Shown here one piece after another: positions 44,264 through 53,570 of a DNA stretch of 64,000 nt. Below the pieces are notes generated by a model, which was not told the origin of the DNA, made no database searches, and was given only the letters and a program-made list of their open reading frames with translations. The number at the start of each line of letters is the position of its first letter. Position 1 is the stretch's first letter. Source of the stretch: Achromobacter ruhlandii (GTDB taxonomy: Bacteria; Pseudomonadota; Gammaproteobacteria; Burkholderiales; Burkholderiaceae_B); assembly GCF_902859695.1 (NCBI RefSeq), contig NZ_CADIJL010000001.1:310001-374000 (forward strand), in the 5' to 3' direction. The translations under genes and the position numbers were made by a program.

Positions 44264-44440
44264 GTAGGTCGCCCGTCGCGGCGGCGGTTTGGGGGGCGGG
44301 CGCCCACGATTGCGGTCCGGAGCGTTCGCTCCGGACTGCCCCTGCCTCAACCTCGTGGCCGCCGTTCGGCGGCTGCCTTCGGTTTCCGTCGGGCGCATCG
44401 AGGTTGCCCGCCCCCCCAAACCGCCGCCGCGACGGGCTAC
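44264..44440. repeat. Large nested inverted repeat (177 bp)
   Basis: A 31-base left arm (44271-44301) pairs with a 32-base right arm (44406-44437) with a single extra C; GTAG/CTAC extends the ends. Inside are GTCCGGAGC-GTTC-GCTCCGGAC (44315-44336), an enclosing CAACCTCG/CGAGGTTG pair (44348-44355 with 44399-44406) and GCCGCC-GTTC-GGCGGC (44358-44373). The element can fold as a branched cruciform. It resembles a dispersed palindromic element, but copies elsewhere cannot be checked here. Confidence 0.85.
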
Positions 44441-44500
44441 GGGTTTCGAGAAATGATGCGCTGCCAGGCCGGTGGGGGGCTGGAGAGGTTTGCGGGGCCC

Positions 44501-44534
44501 GTCAGGACCGGCCGCGCGGGCGGCCGGTCCTGAC
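44501..44534. repeat. Perfect 14-bp hairpin, no T run
   Basis: GTCAGGACCGGCCG (44501-44514), loop CGCGGG, then its exact complement (44521-44534). Without a T run on either strand it is not a standard intrinsic terminator. Confidence 0.8.
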
Positions 44535-44667
44535 TTACGCGGTGGTTTGCGTCGGGACGGGGGCGCTGCGCGGTGGTGGGCAGGTGCTTGCTTGGCGCGC
44601 AGCCGCGAGGAAGGGAGAAGAGCGGCCCCGGACGGTTTTGCCGTGATGGGGCCGTGGGGCGTGCAGG

Positions 44668-44729
44668 TTGTCGCTTCAGATCTGCGCTTGTCGCTTCGGA
44701 TCAGATCCGTGCTTGTCGCCTCAAATCAC
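44668..44729 (+). repeat. Three imperfect direct repeats beside prpD
   Basis: Units beginning TTGTCGCTTC(A/G)GATC at 44668, 44688 and (as TTGTCGCCTCAAATC) 44713; the last overlaps the prpD stop. The middle unit contains the dyad CGGATC-A-GATCCG. They look like local duplication of the prpD 3' end. Confidence 0.65.
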
Positions 44730-46172
44730 ATACAGATCGACGTACTCGTGGACCGGCATCGCTTCCAGCTTTTTCTGGTCCAGCGAGGCTTCCAGGATGC
44801 GGGCCTGTTGGCGGGCGGGGAAGATGCGGGCGAGGTTGGTGCGGAACTTGGCTTCGAGCAGGGGGATGCCGTCGGCGCGGCGGCGCTTGTGGCCGATGGG
44901 GTATTCGCAGACGACCTCGTCGAGCTGAGTGCCGTCGGTGAACCGGACGGTGAGGGCGTTGGCAATGGAGCGCTTGTCGGGGTCGTGGTAGTCGCGAGTG
45001 TAGGCCGGGTCCTCCACGCAGGTGATCTTGTCGCGCAGGGCGTCGATGCGCGGGTCGGCGGCGACGTCGTCCTCGTAGTCGGCGGCGGTGAGGCGGCCGA
45101 ACAGGAGCGGCACGGCGACCATGTACTGGATGCAGTGGTCGCGGTCGGCGGGATTGTTCAGCGGGCCCTTCTTGTCGATGATGCGGATGCACGCCTCGTG
45201 CGTGCGGATGGTGATGCTGGCGATGTCGTCGGTGGACTTGCCCAGGGACTTGAGGCGGTCGTGGATCTGCATGGCGCACTCGACCGCGGTCTGCGAGTGG
45301 AACTCGGCCGGGAACGAGATCTTGAACAGCACGTTTTCCATGACGTAGCTGCCGTAGGGGCGCTGGAACCGGAACGGCTGGCCCTTGAACAGCACGTCGT
45401 AGAAGCCCCAGGTCTTGGCGGACAGCACCGAGGGGTAGCCCATCTCGCCGGTGCGGGCGATCAGCGCCAGGCGCACGGCGCGGCTGGTGGCGTCGCCGGC
45501 GGCCCAGCTCTTGCGGCTACCGGTGTTGGGGGCGTGGCGATAGGTGCGCAGGCTCTGGCCGTCGACCCAGGCCAGCGAGACGGCGTTGATGACTTCGTCG
45601 CGGGTCAGGCCCAGCATCTGCGCCACCACGGCGGTGGACGCCACCTTGACCAGCACCACGTGGTCCAGGCCGACCTTGTTGAAGGAGTTTTCCAGCGCGA
45701 TGCAGCCCTGGATTTCGTGCGCCTTGATCATGCCGGTCAGCACGGCGCGCATGGTCAGCGGCGGCTTGCCGGTGGCGACGGCGGTGCGCGACAGCCAGTC
45801 GGCGGTGGCCAGGATGCCGCCGAGGTTGTCGGACGGGTGGCCCCATTCGGCGGCCAGCCAGGTGTCGTTGAAATCGAGCCAGCGGATCATCGCGCCGATG
45901 TTGAACGCGGCCTGCACGGGGTCCAGCTGGAATTGGGTGCCGGGCACCTTGGCGCCGTGCGGGACGACGGTGCCAGGAACGACGGGGCCCAGCAGCTTGC
46001 GGCACGCCGGATATTCCAGCGCTTCCAGGCCGCAGCCGAGGGTGTCGATCAGGCAGTTGCGAGCGGTCTCGTAGGCCAGGCCGCTCTGGATTTCATAGTT
46101 GAGGACGTAGTCGGCGATATCGACCAGGACCTGGTCGGGCTCGGGACGGACGTTGGAGATCGGGGCAGACAT
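44721..46172 (-). CDS. prpD: 2-methylcitrate dehydratase
   Basis: A 483-residue MmgE/PrpD-family enzyme dehydrating 2-methylcitrate to cis-2-methylaconitate in the methylcitrate cycle for propionyl-CoA. Typical segments are [10 protein letters not shown], the RWLDFNDTW...[13 protein letters not shown] active-site region and [13 protein letters not shown]. Length and sequence match PrpD rather than a generic MmgE. I chose the ATG at 46172; upstream in-frame residues belong to the prpC-prpD spacer. It is the last gene of prpB-prpC-prpD, transcribed on the minus strand. Confidence 0.93.
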   Translation of the reverse strand: MSAPISNVRPEPDQVLVDIADYVLNYEIQSGLAYETARNCLIDTLGCGLEALEYPACRKLLGPVVPGTVVPHGAKVPGTQFQLDPVQAAFNIGAMIRWLDFNDTWLAAEWGHPSDNLGGILATADWLSRTAVATGKPPLTMRAVLTGMIKAHEIQGCIALENSFNKVGLDHVVLVKVASTAVVAQMLGLTRDEVINAVSLAWVDGQSLRTYRHAPNTGSRKSWAAGDATSRAVRLALIARTGEMGYPSVLSAKTWGFYDVLFKGQPFRFQRPYGSYVMENVLFKISFPAEFHSQTAVECAMQIHDRLKSLGKSTDDIASITIRTHEACIRIIDKKGPLNNPADRDHCIQYMVAVPLLFGRLTAADYEDDVAADPRIDALRDKITCVEDPAYTRDYHDPDKRSIANALTVRFTDGTQLDEVVCEYPIGHKRRRADGIPLLEAKFRTNLARIFPARQQARILEASLDQKKLEAMPVHEYVDLYVI

Positions 46173-46254
46173 TGGGTACCTCTCCTGAGTGAATACAGGC
46201 GGCACTGGGCCCGCGCGGCGCGGGGGAAGGCGTCGGCAGGCCCATGTCGTCGTC

Positions 46255-47472
46255 CTACTTGCGCTTGTCGAGCGGCACGAACTTCTGGTCTTCCGGTCCG
46301 ACGTAGTTGGCGGTCGGGCGGATGATCTTGTTGTCCACACGCTGCTCGATGATGTGGGCCGACCAGCCCGCGGTGCGCGCGATCACGAACAGCGGGGTGA
46401 ACATGGCGGTGGGCACGCCCATCATGTGGTAGCTGACGGCCGAGAACCAGTCCAGGTTGGGGAACATCTTCTTGATGTCCCACATGACCGTCTCGAGGCG
46501 TTCGGCGATGTCGAACATCTTGGTGCTGCCGGCCTTCTTGGACAGCTTCTTGGCCACTTCCTTGATGACCTTGTTGCGCGGGTCGGACACGGTGTAGACC
46601 GGGTGGCCGAAGCCGATGATGACTTCCTTGGCCTCGACGCGGCGGCGGATGTCGGCCTCGGCTTCGTCCGGCGTCTCGTAGCGCTTCTGCACGTCGAAGG
46701 CGACCTCGTTGGCGCCGCCGTGCTTGGGGCCGCGCAGCGCGCCGATGGCGCCGGTGATGGCCGAGTACATGTCCGAGCCGGTGCCGGCGATGACGCGGGC
46801 GGTGAAGGTGGAGGCGTTGAACTCGTGCTCGGCGTACAGGTTCAGCGAGATGTGCATCGCCTTGACCCACTCGTCGCTCGGCTTCTCGCCGTGCAGCAGG
46901 TGCAGGAAGTGGCCGCCGATGCTGTCATCGTCGGTCTGCACGTCGATCACGCGGCCATTGTGGCTGTAGTGGTACCAGTACAGCAGGGCCGAGCCCAGGT
47001 TGGCCATCAGGCGGTCGGCGATGTCGCGCGCGCCGGGCAGGTTGTGGTCGTCCTTCTCGGGCAGCACGCAGCCCAGCACCGAGACGGCCGTGCGCATCAC
47101 GTCCATCGGGTGACTCGCGGCCGGCAAGGCCTCCAGCGCGTCCTGCAGTTGCACCGGCAGGCCGCGCAGCGAGCGCAGCTTCTGCTTATAGGCGGCCAGT
47201 TCGGCCTTGTTGGGCAGCTTGCCATGCACCAGCAGGTGGGCGATTTCCTCGAACTCGCTGGTGTGGGCGATGTCCAGGATGTCGTAGCCGCGGTAGTGCA
47301 GGTCGTTGCCGCTGCGGCCGACCGTGCACAGCGCGGTGTTGCCTGCGACCACGCCGGACAGCGCGACCGATTTCTTGGGCTTGAAGCCAGCCTTTTCTTC
47401 CGGCTTGGCGGCCGGGGTGGCGTCCGCGGTGGTATCCGTTTTGGCAGCTTGCTTCTTGGGAGCCGTGCTCAT
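46255..47472 (-). CDS. prpC: 2-methylcitrate synthase
   Basis: A 405-residue citrate-synthase-family enzyme condensing propionyl-CoA with oxaloacetate. Active-site histidines lie in GPKHGGANE and GFGHPVY, and [14 protein letters not shown] is typical of the C-terminus. The N-terminal about 45 residues form a Lys/Ala/Thr-rich low-complexity extension ([20 protein letters not shown]) absent from enterobacterial PrpC. The start at 47472 is the ATG nearest to the GGAGTAGAGAC ribosome-binding region. Situated between prpB (91 bp) and prpD (82 bp). Confidence 0.93.
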   Translation of the reverse strand: MSTAPKKQAAKTDTTADATPAAKPEEKAGFKPKKSVALSGVVAGNTALCTVGRSGNDLHYRGYDILDIAHTSEFEEIAHLLVHGKLPNKAELAAYKQKLRSLRGLPVQLQDALEALPAASHPMDVMRTAVSVLGCVLPEKDDHNLPGARDIADRLMANLGSALLYWYHYSHNGRVIDVQTDDDSIGGHFLHLLHGEKPSDEWVKAMHISLNLYAEHEFNASTFTARVIAGTGSDMYSAITGAIGALRGPKHGGANEVAFDVQKRYETPDEAEADIRRRVEAKEVIIGFGHPVYTVSDPRNKVIKEVAKKLSKKAGSTKMFDIAERLETVMWDIKKMFPNLDWFSAVSYHMMGVPTAMFTPLFVIARTAGWSAHIIEQRVDNKIIRPTANYVGPEDQKFVPLDKRK

Positions 47473-47562
47473 GTCTCTACTCCTTTCCTTTCGCGGTGGT
47501 CGATGCAATGGGGGAAGCGGGGCGCCGCGGGATCGCCGCGGCGCCGGATACGGTGGCGCGCG

Positions 47563-48453
47563 TCAGGCCTTGCCCTTCTGGAACAGGGCGTCCAGGCGCG
47601 ATTCGAATTCGTGGTAGCCGATGCGGTCGTACAGTTCCTCGCGCGTCTGCATCAGGTCGACCACGTTCTTCTGGTGACCGTCGCGGCGGATGGCGGTGTA
47701 GACGGCCTCGGCGGCCTTGTTCATGGCGCGGAAGGCCGACAGCGGGTAGAGCACCATGCCCACGCCCACGCTCTTGAGCTCTTCCACCGAGAACAGCGGC
47801 GTCTTGCCGAATTCGGTGATGTTGGCCAGCACCGGCACCTTGACGGCCTTGACGAAGCGGTCGTAGGTCGGCAGGTCGTAGGCGGCTTCGGCGAAGATGG
47901 CGTCGGCGCCGGCTTCGACGCAGGCCAGGGCGCGCTCGATGGCGGCGTCCACGCCGTGCGAGGCGATGGCGTCGGTGCGCGCGATCAGGTAGAAGTCGCT
48001 GTCGGTGCGGGCGTCGGCCGCGGCCTTGACGCGGTCGGCCATTTCCTCGGTGCTGACGATTTCCTTGCCCGGGCGATGGCCGCAGCGCTTGGCGCCGACC
48101 TGGTCCTCGATGTGGCAGGCAGCGGCGCCGAACTTGATCAGGCTCTTGACGGTGCGGGCGATGTTGAATGCCGACGGGCCGAAGCCGGTGTCGATGTCCA
48201 CCAGCAGCGGCACGTCGCAAACGTCGGTGATGCGGCGCACGTCCGTCAGTACGTCGTCCATCGTGTTGATGCCCAGGTCGGGCAGGCCCAGCGAGCCCGC
48301 CGCCACGCCGCCGCCCGAGAGATAGATGGCGCGGTAGCCGGCGCGCTTGGCCAGCAGCGCGTGGTTGGCGTTGATGGCGCCGATGATCTGCAGCGGGTTT
48401 TCTTCGGCGAGCGCGCGACGGAACAGGGCGCCGGCGGATTCGGGTCTGGACAT
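47563..48453 (-). CDS. prpB: 2-methylisocitrate lyase
   Basis: A 296-residue PEP mutase/isocitrate lyase-superfamily enzyme splitting 2-methylisocitrate into pyruvate and succinate. The catalytic loop KRCGH spans residues 122-126; VDIDTGFG binds the metal. GGAG precedes the ATG at 48453. It is the promoter-proximal gene of prpBCD. No prpR-type regulator is adjacent; the upstream 268 bp contain dyads listed separately. Pyruvate and succinate feed directly into the neighbouring TCA genes. Confidence 0.95.
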   Translation of the reverse strand: MSRPESAGALFRRALAEENPLQIIGAINANHALLAKRAGYRAIYLSGGGVAAGSLGLPDLGINTMDDVLTDVRRITDVCDVPLLVDIDTGFGPSAFNIARTVKSLIKFGAAACHIEDQVGAKRCGHRPGKEIVSTEEMADRVKAAADARTDSDFYLIARTDAIASHGVDAAIERALACVEAGADAIFAEAAYDLPTYDRFVKAVKVPVLANITEFGKTPLFSVEELKSVGVGMVLYPLSAFRAMNKAAEAVYTAIRRDGHQKNVVDLMQTREELYDRIGYHEFESRLDALFQKGKA

Positions 48454-48579
48454 GGGGAGTCTCCGTTATAGGGGCCGGGTGTCGTGACGTTGCCCCGGCT
48501 GGGATGTCAGGTCTTGCGGGTCCGCGGCGGGCCGGATCGGGGCGCGGCCCCTGGCCATGACCTTACCGCGGCCGCGGCA

Positions 48580-48637
48580 CGTAAATCTGTCCCCTTCGCG
48601 ACAATTCCTTGCGCGCTCGCAAAGGGACAGGTTTGCG
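48580..48637. repeat. Imperfect inverted repeat containing CTGTCCC
   Basis: CGTAAATCTGTCCCCTTCGC (48580-48599) is mirrored by GCAAAGGGACAGGTTTGCG (48619-48637) with three mismatches and one gap. It lies between mdh and prpB and could be an operator or a dispersed element. A shorter hairpin (CGGACGGGGC/GCCCCGTCCG, 48643-48672) follows. Confidence 0.65.
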
Positions 48638-48677
48638 TACCGCGGACGGGGCGTCCGTCGATGCCCCGTCCGCTTGC

Positions 48678-48707
48678 GAATTGGGCCCGCGTCAACGGGC
48701 CCAATTC
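48678..48707 (-). terminator. Terminator-like hairpin after mdh
   Basis: A perfect 12-bp stem GAATTGGGCCCG (48678-48689) with its complement (48696-48707) and a CGTCAA loop, 15 bp past the mdh stop. It lacks a T run on the minus strand, so termination strength is uncertain. Confidence 0.6.
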
Positions 48708-48721
48708 TGCTTGCCGGCTGC

Positions 48722-49711
48722 TTACTTCAGCAGGTCCTTGACGCCGTCGCGCTCTTCCAGGAGCTCCTTCAGCGTGAAGTCCAGGCGCTCACGCGAGAAG
48801 GCGTCGATTTCCAGGCCTTCGACACGCTTGTATTCGCCGTTTTCGGTGGTGACCGGCACGCCGTAGATGATGCCTTCGGGGATGCCGTAGGAGCCATCGG
48901 ACGGGATGCCCATGGTGACCCACTTGCCGTTGCTGCCCAGGACCCAGTCACGCACGTGGTCGATGGCGGCGTTGGCGGCCGAGGCGGCCGACGACAGGCC
49001 ACGGGCCTCGATGATGGCGGCGCCACGCTTGCCCACGGTGGGGATGAAGGTGTCGCGGTTCCAGGCGTCGTCGTTGATCAGCTTGGCCAGCGATTCGCCG
49101 CCGACGGTGGCGAAGCGGTAATCGGGGTACATGGTGGGCGAGTGGTTGCCCCACACGACCAGCTTCTCGATGTCGGCCACGGCCTTGCCGGACTTGGCGG
49201 CCAGTTGCGACAGGGCGCGGTTGTGGTCCAGGCGCAGCATGGCGGTGAAGTTCTTGGCGGGCAGGTCCGGCGCCGACTTCATGGCGATGTAGGCGTTGGT
49301 GTTGGCCGGGTTGCCGACCACCAGCACCTTGACGTTGCGGCTGGCGACGTCGTTCAGGGCCTTGCCCTGGGCCGTGAAGATCTGGGCGTTGACCGACAGC
49401 AGATCCTTGCGTTCCATGCCGGGGCCGCGCGGGCGGGCGCCGACCAGCAGGGCCACGTCCGCGTCCTTGAATGCCGTGCGCGGATCGCTGTGGGCGGTGA
49501 CTTCCTGCAGCAGCGGGAAGGCGCAGTCATCCAGTTCCATGATGACGCCCTTCAGGGCCTTTTGCGCTTTTTCGTCGGGAATTTCAAGCAGTTGCAGAAT
49601 GACGGGCTGATCTTTGCCCAGCATTTCGCCGGAGGCGATGCGGAACAGCAGTGCGTAACCGATTTGGCCGGCGGCGCCGGTGACGGCGACACGCAAGGCA
49701 GGCTTAGACAT
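48722..49711 (-). CDS. mdh: Malate dehydrogenase (NAD)
   Basis: A 329-residue LDH/MDH-superfamily enzyme oxidising malate to oxaloacetate. NAD binding [17 protein letters not shown] (about 10-26), substrate arginines in [14 protein letters not shown] and LRLDHNRA, and the catalytic histidine in [13 protein letters not shown] (about residue 190) are all present; this is the beta-proteobacterial/cytosolic type. The start has GGAGAAC upstream. Divergent from the gntR gene, sharing a control region that contains a near-perfect palindrome. Confidence 0.96.
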   Translation of the reverse strand: MSKPALRVAVTGAAGQIGYALLFRIASGEMLGKDQPVILQLLEIPDEKAQKALKGVIMELDDCAFPLLQEVTAHSDPRTAFKDADVALLVGARPRGPGMERKDLLSVNAQIFTAQGKALNDVASRNVKVLVVGNPANTNAYIAMKSAPDLPAKNFTAMLRLDHNRALSQLAAKSGKAVADIEKLVVWGNHSPTMYPDYRFATVGGESLAKLINDDAWNRDTFIPTVGKRGAAIIEARGLSSAASAANAAIDHVRDWVLGSNGKWVTMGIPSDGSYGIPEGIIYGVPVTTENGEYKRVEGLEIDAFSRERLDFTLKELLEERDGVKDLLK

Positions 49712-49859
49712 GGACGTTCTCCGTAATGGTGTGGCGAGAAAATAATCTCACCAATCAGTGTAATCCGTTGAACGGCGAAGACGGCCCGCGCGCGAGGGGG
49801 CGGATGTGTCGCCGGACAGCCAGGAATCCTAGAACTAATTTACGGGTGCGTCAATTGAT

Positions 49860-49883
49860 CTTATATCTTATATAAGACATAAG
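49860..49883. promoter_or_regulatory. Near-perfect 24-bp palindrome in the mdh-gntR control region
   Basis: CTTATATCTTATATAAGACATAAG equals its own complement except for one symmetric mispair; the core TCTTATATAAGA is perfect. It lies 149 bp from mdh and about 162-185 bp from the regulator's start codon. GntR/HutC proteins bind such AT-rich dyads, so this is the best candidate operator for the divergent regulator. Its use is inferred. Confidence 0.7.
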
Positions 49884-50044
49884 ACGTTGGACAGCGCCAC
49901 CCCCGATATGCCACAATAGAGCGTTTGTTCGAATGCGCCGCAGCACCGCCGGCTGCGCGCCTGTATCAGGCCAGAACACCGGCACCGCAGCAGCGCATGC
50001 GAATGGAAACCGCATCGTTTGCGCTGCCTTCCATTCTCCGGATG

Positions 50045-50848
50045 AACATGACACTTCCAAGACGATCCATGGCAGACCCCCGGCCCGAAACTCCCCTACG
50101 CACTCGCGCCGCCCGTCCGACGGGCGAGGGGGCCGCTTTCAGCCCGTTGTACCGCCAGATCAAGGACCTGCTCGTCCAGAGCCTGGATCGCGGCGAATGG
50201 AAGCCCGGCGAACTCATCCCCAGCGAAATCGATCTGGCCGCCCGCTTCCAGGTCAGCCAGGGCACGGTGCGCAAGGCGGTCGATGAACTTGCCGCCGAAC
50301 ACCTGCTGCTGCGCCGCCAGGGCAAGGGCACCTTCGTCGCCACCCACCATGAAGCCCGCGTGCGCTACCGCTTCCTGCGCCTGGCCCCCGATGAAGAGGG
50401 CGAGGCCGGCCGCGCCGAAAGCCGCATCCTCGAATGCCGGCGCCTGCGGGCGCCCGCCGAGATCGCGCGCGCGCTCGACCTGCGGGCCGGCGAAACCGTC
50501 GTCATGATCCGCCGCCTGCTGTCCATGGGGCAGACGCCCACCGTGCTGGACGACATCTGGCTGCCCGGATCCATCTTCCGCGGCCTCACCTTCGAGCTGT
50601 TGAGCGCCAACAAGGCGCCGCTCTACGGTCTGTTCGAATCCGAGTTCGGCGTCAGCATGGTGCGCGCGGACGAAAAGCTGCGCGCCGTGGCGGCGCCGCC
50701 CGAAGCCTGTACGCTGCTTAATGTTGCCGCCGGCACGCCGTTGTTGCAGGTGGATCGCGTGTCGTACACGTATGGTGACCGCCCCATGGAAATCCGGCGG
50801 GGCTTGTACTTGACCGATCGATATCACTACCGCAATAGTCTGAATTGA
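50045..50848 (+). CDS. GntR-family (HutC subfamily) regulator adjacent to TCA genes
   Basis: A 267-residue regulator: the GntR winged helix (about 40-105; FSPLYRQIKDLLVQSLDRG, PSEIDLAARFQVSQGTVRKAVDEL, GKGTFVA) is followed by a UTRA effector domain (about 115-262). Starts at 50045 or 50069 are both possible; upstream in-frame residues back to 49925 are unlikely. The gene is divergent from mdh and 121 bp before sdhC. In betaproteobacteria this position is conserved, and a role in TCA-cycle control is plausible though not proven. Confidence 0.86.
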   Translation, partial: NMTLPRRSMADPRPETPLRTRAARPTGEGAAFSPLYRQIKDLLVQSLDRGEWKPGELIPSEIDLAARFQVSQGTVRKAVDELAAEHLLLRRQGKGTFVATHHEARVRYRFLRLAPDEEGEAGRAESRILECRRLRAPAEIARALDLRAGETVVMIRRLLSMGQTPTVLDDIWLPGSIFRGLTFELLSANKAPLYGLFESEFGVSMVRADEKLRAVAAPPEACTLLNVAAGTPLLQVDRVSYTYGDRPMEIRRGLYLTDRYHYRNSLN

Positions 50849-50969
50849 TGAGCTTTTTACCTACGATTTGATACCAACCCGATCTCTGGGCGAAAATACC
50901 GTGTTTGCCCGCAAGGGCCACGGCGTTGCCGCCGTCACGATTCCCTAGTTCCGAAACACCGAGGCCGTC

Positions 50970-51386
50970 ATGTCCGACACCGCTGCCAAGCCACGTCCGC
51001 AGTTTCGCAATATTGGGCTTGCCCAAGTTGCGTTCTCCTATCGCCTGCCCCTGGCCGGCAAGCTGTCCATCCTGCACCGCATCAGCGGCATATTGCTGTT
51101 CCTCTGTCTGCCCTTGGTCATTCTGCCGCTGTTCGCGGCCAGCGTGGCCTCGCCGCAGACCTTCGCGGCCGTCGCCGCGTATGCCGGCAATCCGATCGTC
51201 AAGCTCGTCCTCCTGGTCCTGATCTGGGGCTACCTGCATCACTTCTGTGCGGGCATCCGCTACCTGCTGCTGGACCTGCACCTGGGCATCGACAAGCTGT
51301 CGGCCAAGAAAAGCGCCGGCGTGGTTTTCGGTGTCAGCCTGGCGCTGACCCTGGTGTTCGCCCTCAAACTGTTCGGAGTGCTGTAA
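50970..51386 (+). CDS. sdhC: Succinate dehydrogenase cytochrome b556 subunit
   Basis: A 138-residue membrane anchor of complex II with three helices. The quinone-site block SILHRISG (about 33-40) and the heme/anchor motif LHHFCAGIRYLLLD (about 89-102) are clear. It opens the sdhCDAB-sdhE-gltA run. A possible promoter (TTGATA, 50868-50873) lies upstream. The sdhC stop abuts the sdhD start, so translation is coupled. Confidence 0.93.
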   Translation: MSDTAAKPRPQFRNIGLAQVAFSYRLPLAGKLSILHRISGILLFLCLPLVILPLFAASVASPQTFAAVAAYAGNPIVKLVLLVLIWGYLHHFCAGIRYLLLDLHLGIDKLSAKKSAGVVFGVSLALTLVFALKLFGVL

Positions 51387-51770
51387 ATGGCCGCCGCTAA
51401 AAACTACGGACCCAAGCGCCTGGTCGTCGGCGCCCACTATGGCGTCATGGATTTCATCATCCAGCGCATCACCGCCGTCATCATGGCCGTGTATACGCTG
51501 GTGCTGCTCATCGGCATCCTGTTGATGCCTGCCTTCACGTATGAATCGTGGCACGCGCTGTTCACGTTCTACGTGGGCGTTCTTCCGGTCGGCCAGATCC
51601 TGGCGACCCTTGCATTCATTGCGTTGGCCTGGCATGCCTGGATTGGCGTGCGCGACATCTGGATGGACTACGTCAAGTCGGTGGGCGTGCGCCTGCTGCT
51701 GCAAGTGCTGACGATCCTCTGGCTGATCGGTTCGGTCGTTTACTTCGCGCAAATCCTCTGGAGCATCTAA
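51387..51770 (+). CDS. sdhD: Succinate dehydrogenase membrane anchor subunit
   Basis: A 127-residue three-helix anchor pairing with SdhC around heme b. The conserved GVMDFIIQRITAV and the HAWIGVRDIWMDYVK motif (about residues 92-106; heme/quinone side) are visible. ATG directly follows the sdhC stop with no spacer. Confidence 0.92.
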   Translation: MAAAKNYGPKRLVVGAHYGVMDFIIQRITAVIMAVYTLVLLIGILLMPAFTYESWHALFTFYVGVLPVGQILATLAFIALAWHAWIGVRDIWMDYVKSVGVRLLLQVLTILWLIGSVVYFAQILWSI

Positions 51771-51773
51771 GCC

Positions 51774-53552
51774 GTGGTCTCTGTCATGAAATCCTTGCCG
51801 CGCCGCCAGTTTGATGTGGTGGTCGTTGGCGCCGGCGGAGCCGGCATGCGTTGTTCGCTGCAACTGTCCCAAGCGGGCCTGTCCGTTGCGGTGCTGTCCA
51901 AAGTGTTCCCCACGCGCTCGCACACCGTTGCCGCGCAGGGCGGCGTGAGCGCCTCGCTGGGCAACATGAGCGAAGACAACTGGTACTGGCACATGTACGA
52001 CACCGTCAAGGGCTCGGACTGGCTGGGCGACCAGGACGCCATCGAGTTCATGTGCCGCGAAGCCCCCAACGCCGTGTATGAGCTCGAACACTTCGGCATG
52101 CCGTTCGACCGCAATCCCGACGGCACCATCTACCAGCGTCCGTTCGGCGGCCACACCGCCAACTTCGGTGAAAAGCCGGTCCAGCGCGCCTGTGCCGCTG
52201 CCGACCGTACCGGCCACGCGCTGCTGCACACCCTGTACCAGCGCAACGTCGCCGCCCGCACCCAGTTCTTCGTCGAATGGATGGCGCTGGACCTGCTGCG
52301 CAACGAAGCCGGCGACGTCGTGGGCGTGACCGCCCTCGAAATGGAAACCGGCGAGATCTACATCCTGGAAGCCAAGACCACGGTGCTGGCCACCGGCGGC
52401 GCCGGCCGTATCTGGGCCGCCTCCACCAACGCCTTCATCAACACCGGCGACGGCCTGGGCATGGCCGCCCGCGCGGGCATCCCGCTGCAGGACATGGAAT
52501 TCTGGCAATTCCACCCGACCGGCGTGGCCGGCGCCGGCGTGCTGATCACCGAAGGCGTGCGCGGCGAAGGCGGCATCCTGCTGAACAAGGATGGCGAGCG
52601 CTTCATGGAGCGCTACGCGCCCACGCTGAAGGATCTGGCCCCGCGTGACTTCGTGTCGCGCTCGATGGACCAGGAAATCAAGGAAGGCCGTGGCTGCGGT
52701 CCGGACGGCAGCTACGTCGTGCTCAAGCTCGACCACCTCGGCGCCGACGTCATCAACAAGCGCCTGCCCTCGATCCGCGAAATCGCCATCAAGTTCGGCA
52801 ACGTCGACCCGATCAAGGAACCGATCCCCGTCGTCCCGACCATCCACTACCAGATGGGCGGCATCCCGGCCAACTACCACGGCCAGGTGCTGACGCGCGA
52901 AAACGGCGAGAACAAGATCGTCAACGGCCTGTACGCCATCGGCGAATGCGCCGCGGTGTCGGTGCACGGCGCCAACCGCCTGGGCACCAACTCGCTGCTG
53001 GACCTGATCGTGTTCGGCCGCGCCACCGGCAACCACATCGTCAATTCGCATCCGGAACGCCAGCACGCGCACCAGCCCGTGCCGCAGCAGGCCGTCGAAT
53101 TCTCGATGGACCGCGTCAACAAGCTGGAATCGCGCACCTCGGGCGAGAAGACCCAGGATATCGGCAATGCCATCCGCTTCTCGATGCAGCGCCACTGCGG
53201 CGTGTTCCGCACGCTGGAACTGCTGAACGAAGGCGTGACCCAGATCGAAGACCTGGCCAAGCAAGCCGACAACATCTACTTCAAGGACAAGTCCAAGGTG
53301 TTCAACACCGCGCGCGTCGAGGCGCTGGAACTGGCCAACATGACCGAAGTGGCCCGCGCCACCATCAAGTCGGCCGCCAACCGCACCGAGAGCCGCGGCG
53401 CCCACGCGCTGGACGATCACCCGACTCGCGACGACGAGAACTGGCTCAAGCACACGCTGTGGTACTCCGAAGGCAGCCGCCTGGATTACAAGCCTGTGCA
53501 GATGAAGCCGCTGACGGTCGAGTCCTTCCCGCCCAAGGCGCGTACCTTCTAA
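51774..53552 (+). CDS. sdhA: Succinate dehydrogenase flavoprotein subunit
   Basis: A 592-residue flavoprotein oxidising succinate to fumarate. FAD is covalently held by the histidine in SHTVAAQGG; GAGGAGMR binds the nucleotide, and HGANRLGTNSLLDL contains the active-site arginine region. I chose the GTG at 51774 because TGGAG lies upstream and the resulting N-terminus has the same spacing to LPRRQFD as in Burkholderia SdhA as I remember it; the ATG at 51786 is possible. Needs SdhE for flavinylation, encoded downstream. Confidence 0.94.
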   Translation: MVSVMKSLPRRQFDVVVVGAGGAGMRCSLQLSQAGLSVAVLSKVFPTRSHTVAAQGGVSASLGNMSEDNWYWHMYDTVKGSDWLGDQDAIEFMCREAPNAVYELEHFGMPFDRNPDGTIYQRPFGGHTANFGEKPVQRACAAADRTGHALLHTLYQRNVAARTQFFVEWMALDLLRNEAGDVVGVTALEMETGEIYILEAKTTVLATGGAGRIWAASTNAFINTGDGLGMAARAGIPLQDMEFWQFHPTGVAGAGVLITEGVRGEGGILLNKDGERFMERYAPTLKDLAPRDFVSRSMDQEIKEGRGCGPDGSYVVLKLDHLGADVINKRLPSIREIAIKFGNVDPIKEPIPVVPTIHYQMGGIPANYHGQVLTRENGENKIVNGLYAIGECAAVSVHGANRLGTNSLLDLIVFGRATGNHIVNSHPERQHAHQPVPQQAVEFSMDRVNKLESRTSGEKTQDIGNAIRFSMQRHCGVFRTLELLNEGVTQIEDLAKQADNIYFKDKSKVFNTARVEALELANMTEVARATIKSAANRTESRGAHALDDHPTRDDENWLKHTLWYSEGSRLDYKPVQMKPLTVESFPPKARTF

Positions 53553-53570
53553 GTCCGGATAGAGCCTACT

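Larger units (their letters stand above)
44198..44720. other. 523-bp intergenic region with large palindromes
   Basis: No credible gene. It contains a nested inverted repeat (44264-44440), a second 14-bp hairpin (44501-44534) and three imperfect direct repeats next to the prpD stop (44668-44729), each listed separately. The promoter of hemJ must lie at the left edge. Confidence 0.7.

Noticed and set aside
44198-44419. 74-residue N-terminal extension of HemJ
   Set aside because: Encoded by the palindromic element; the HemJ family begins at the MSMLWVKTFH methionine.
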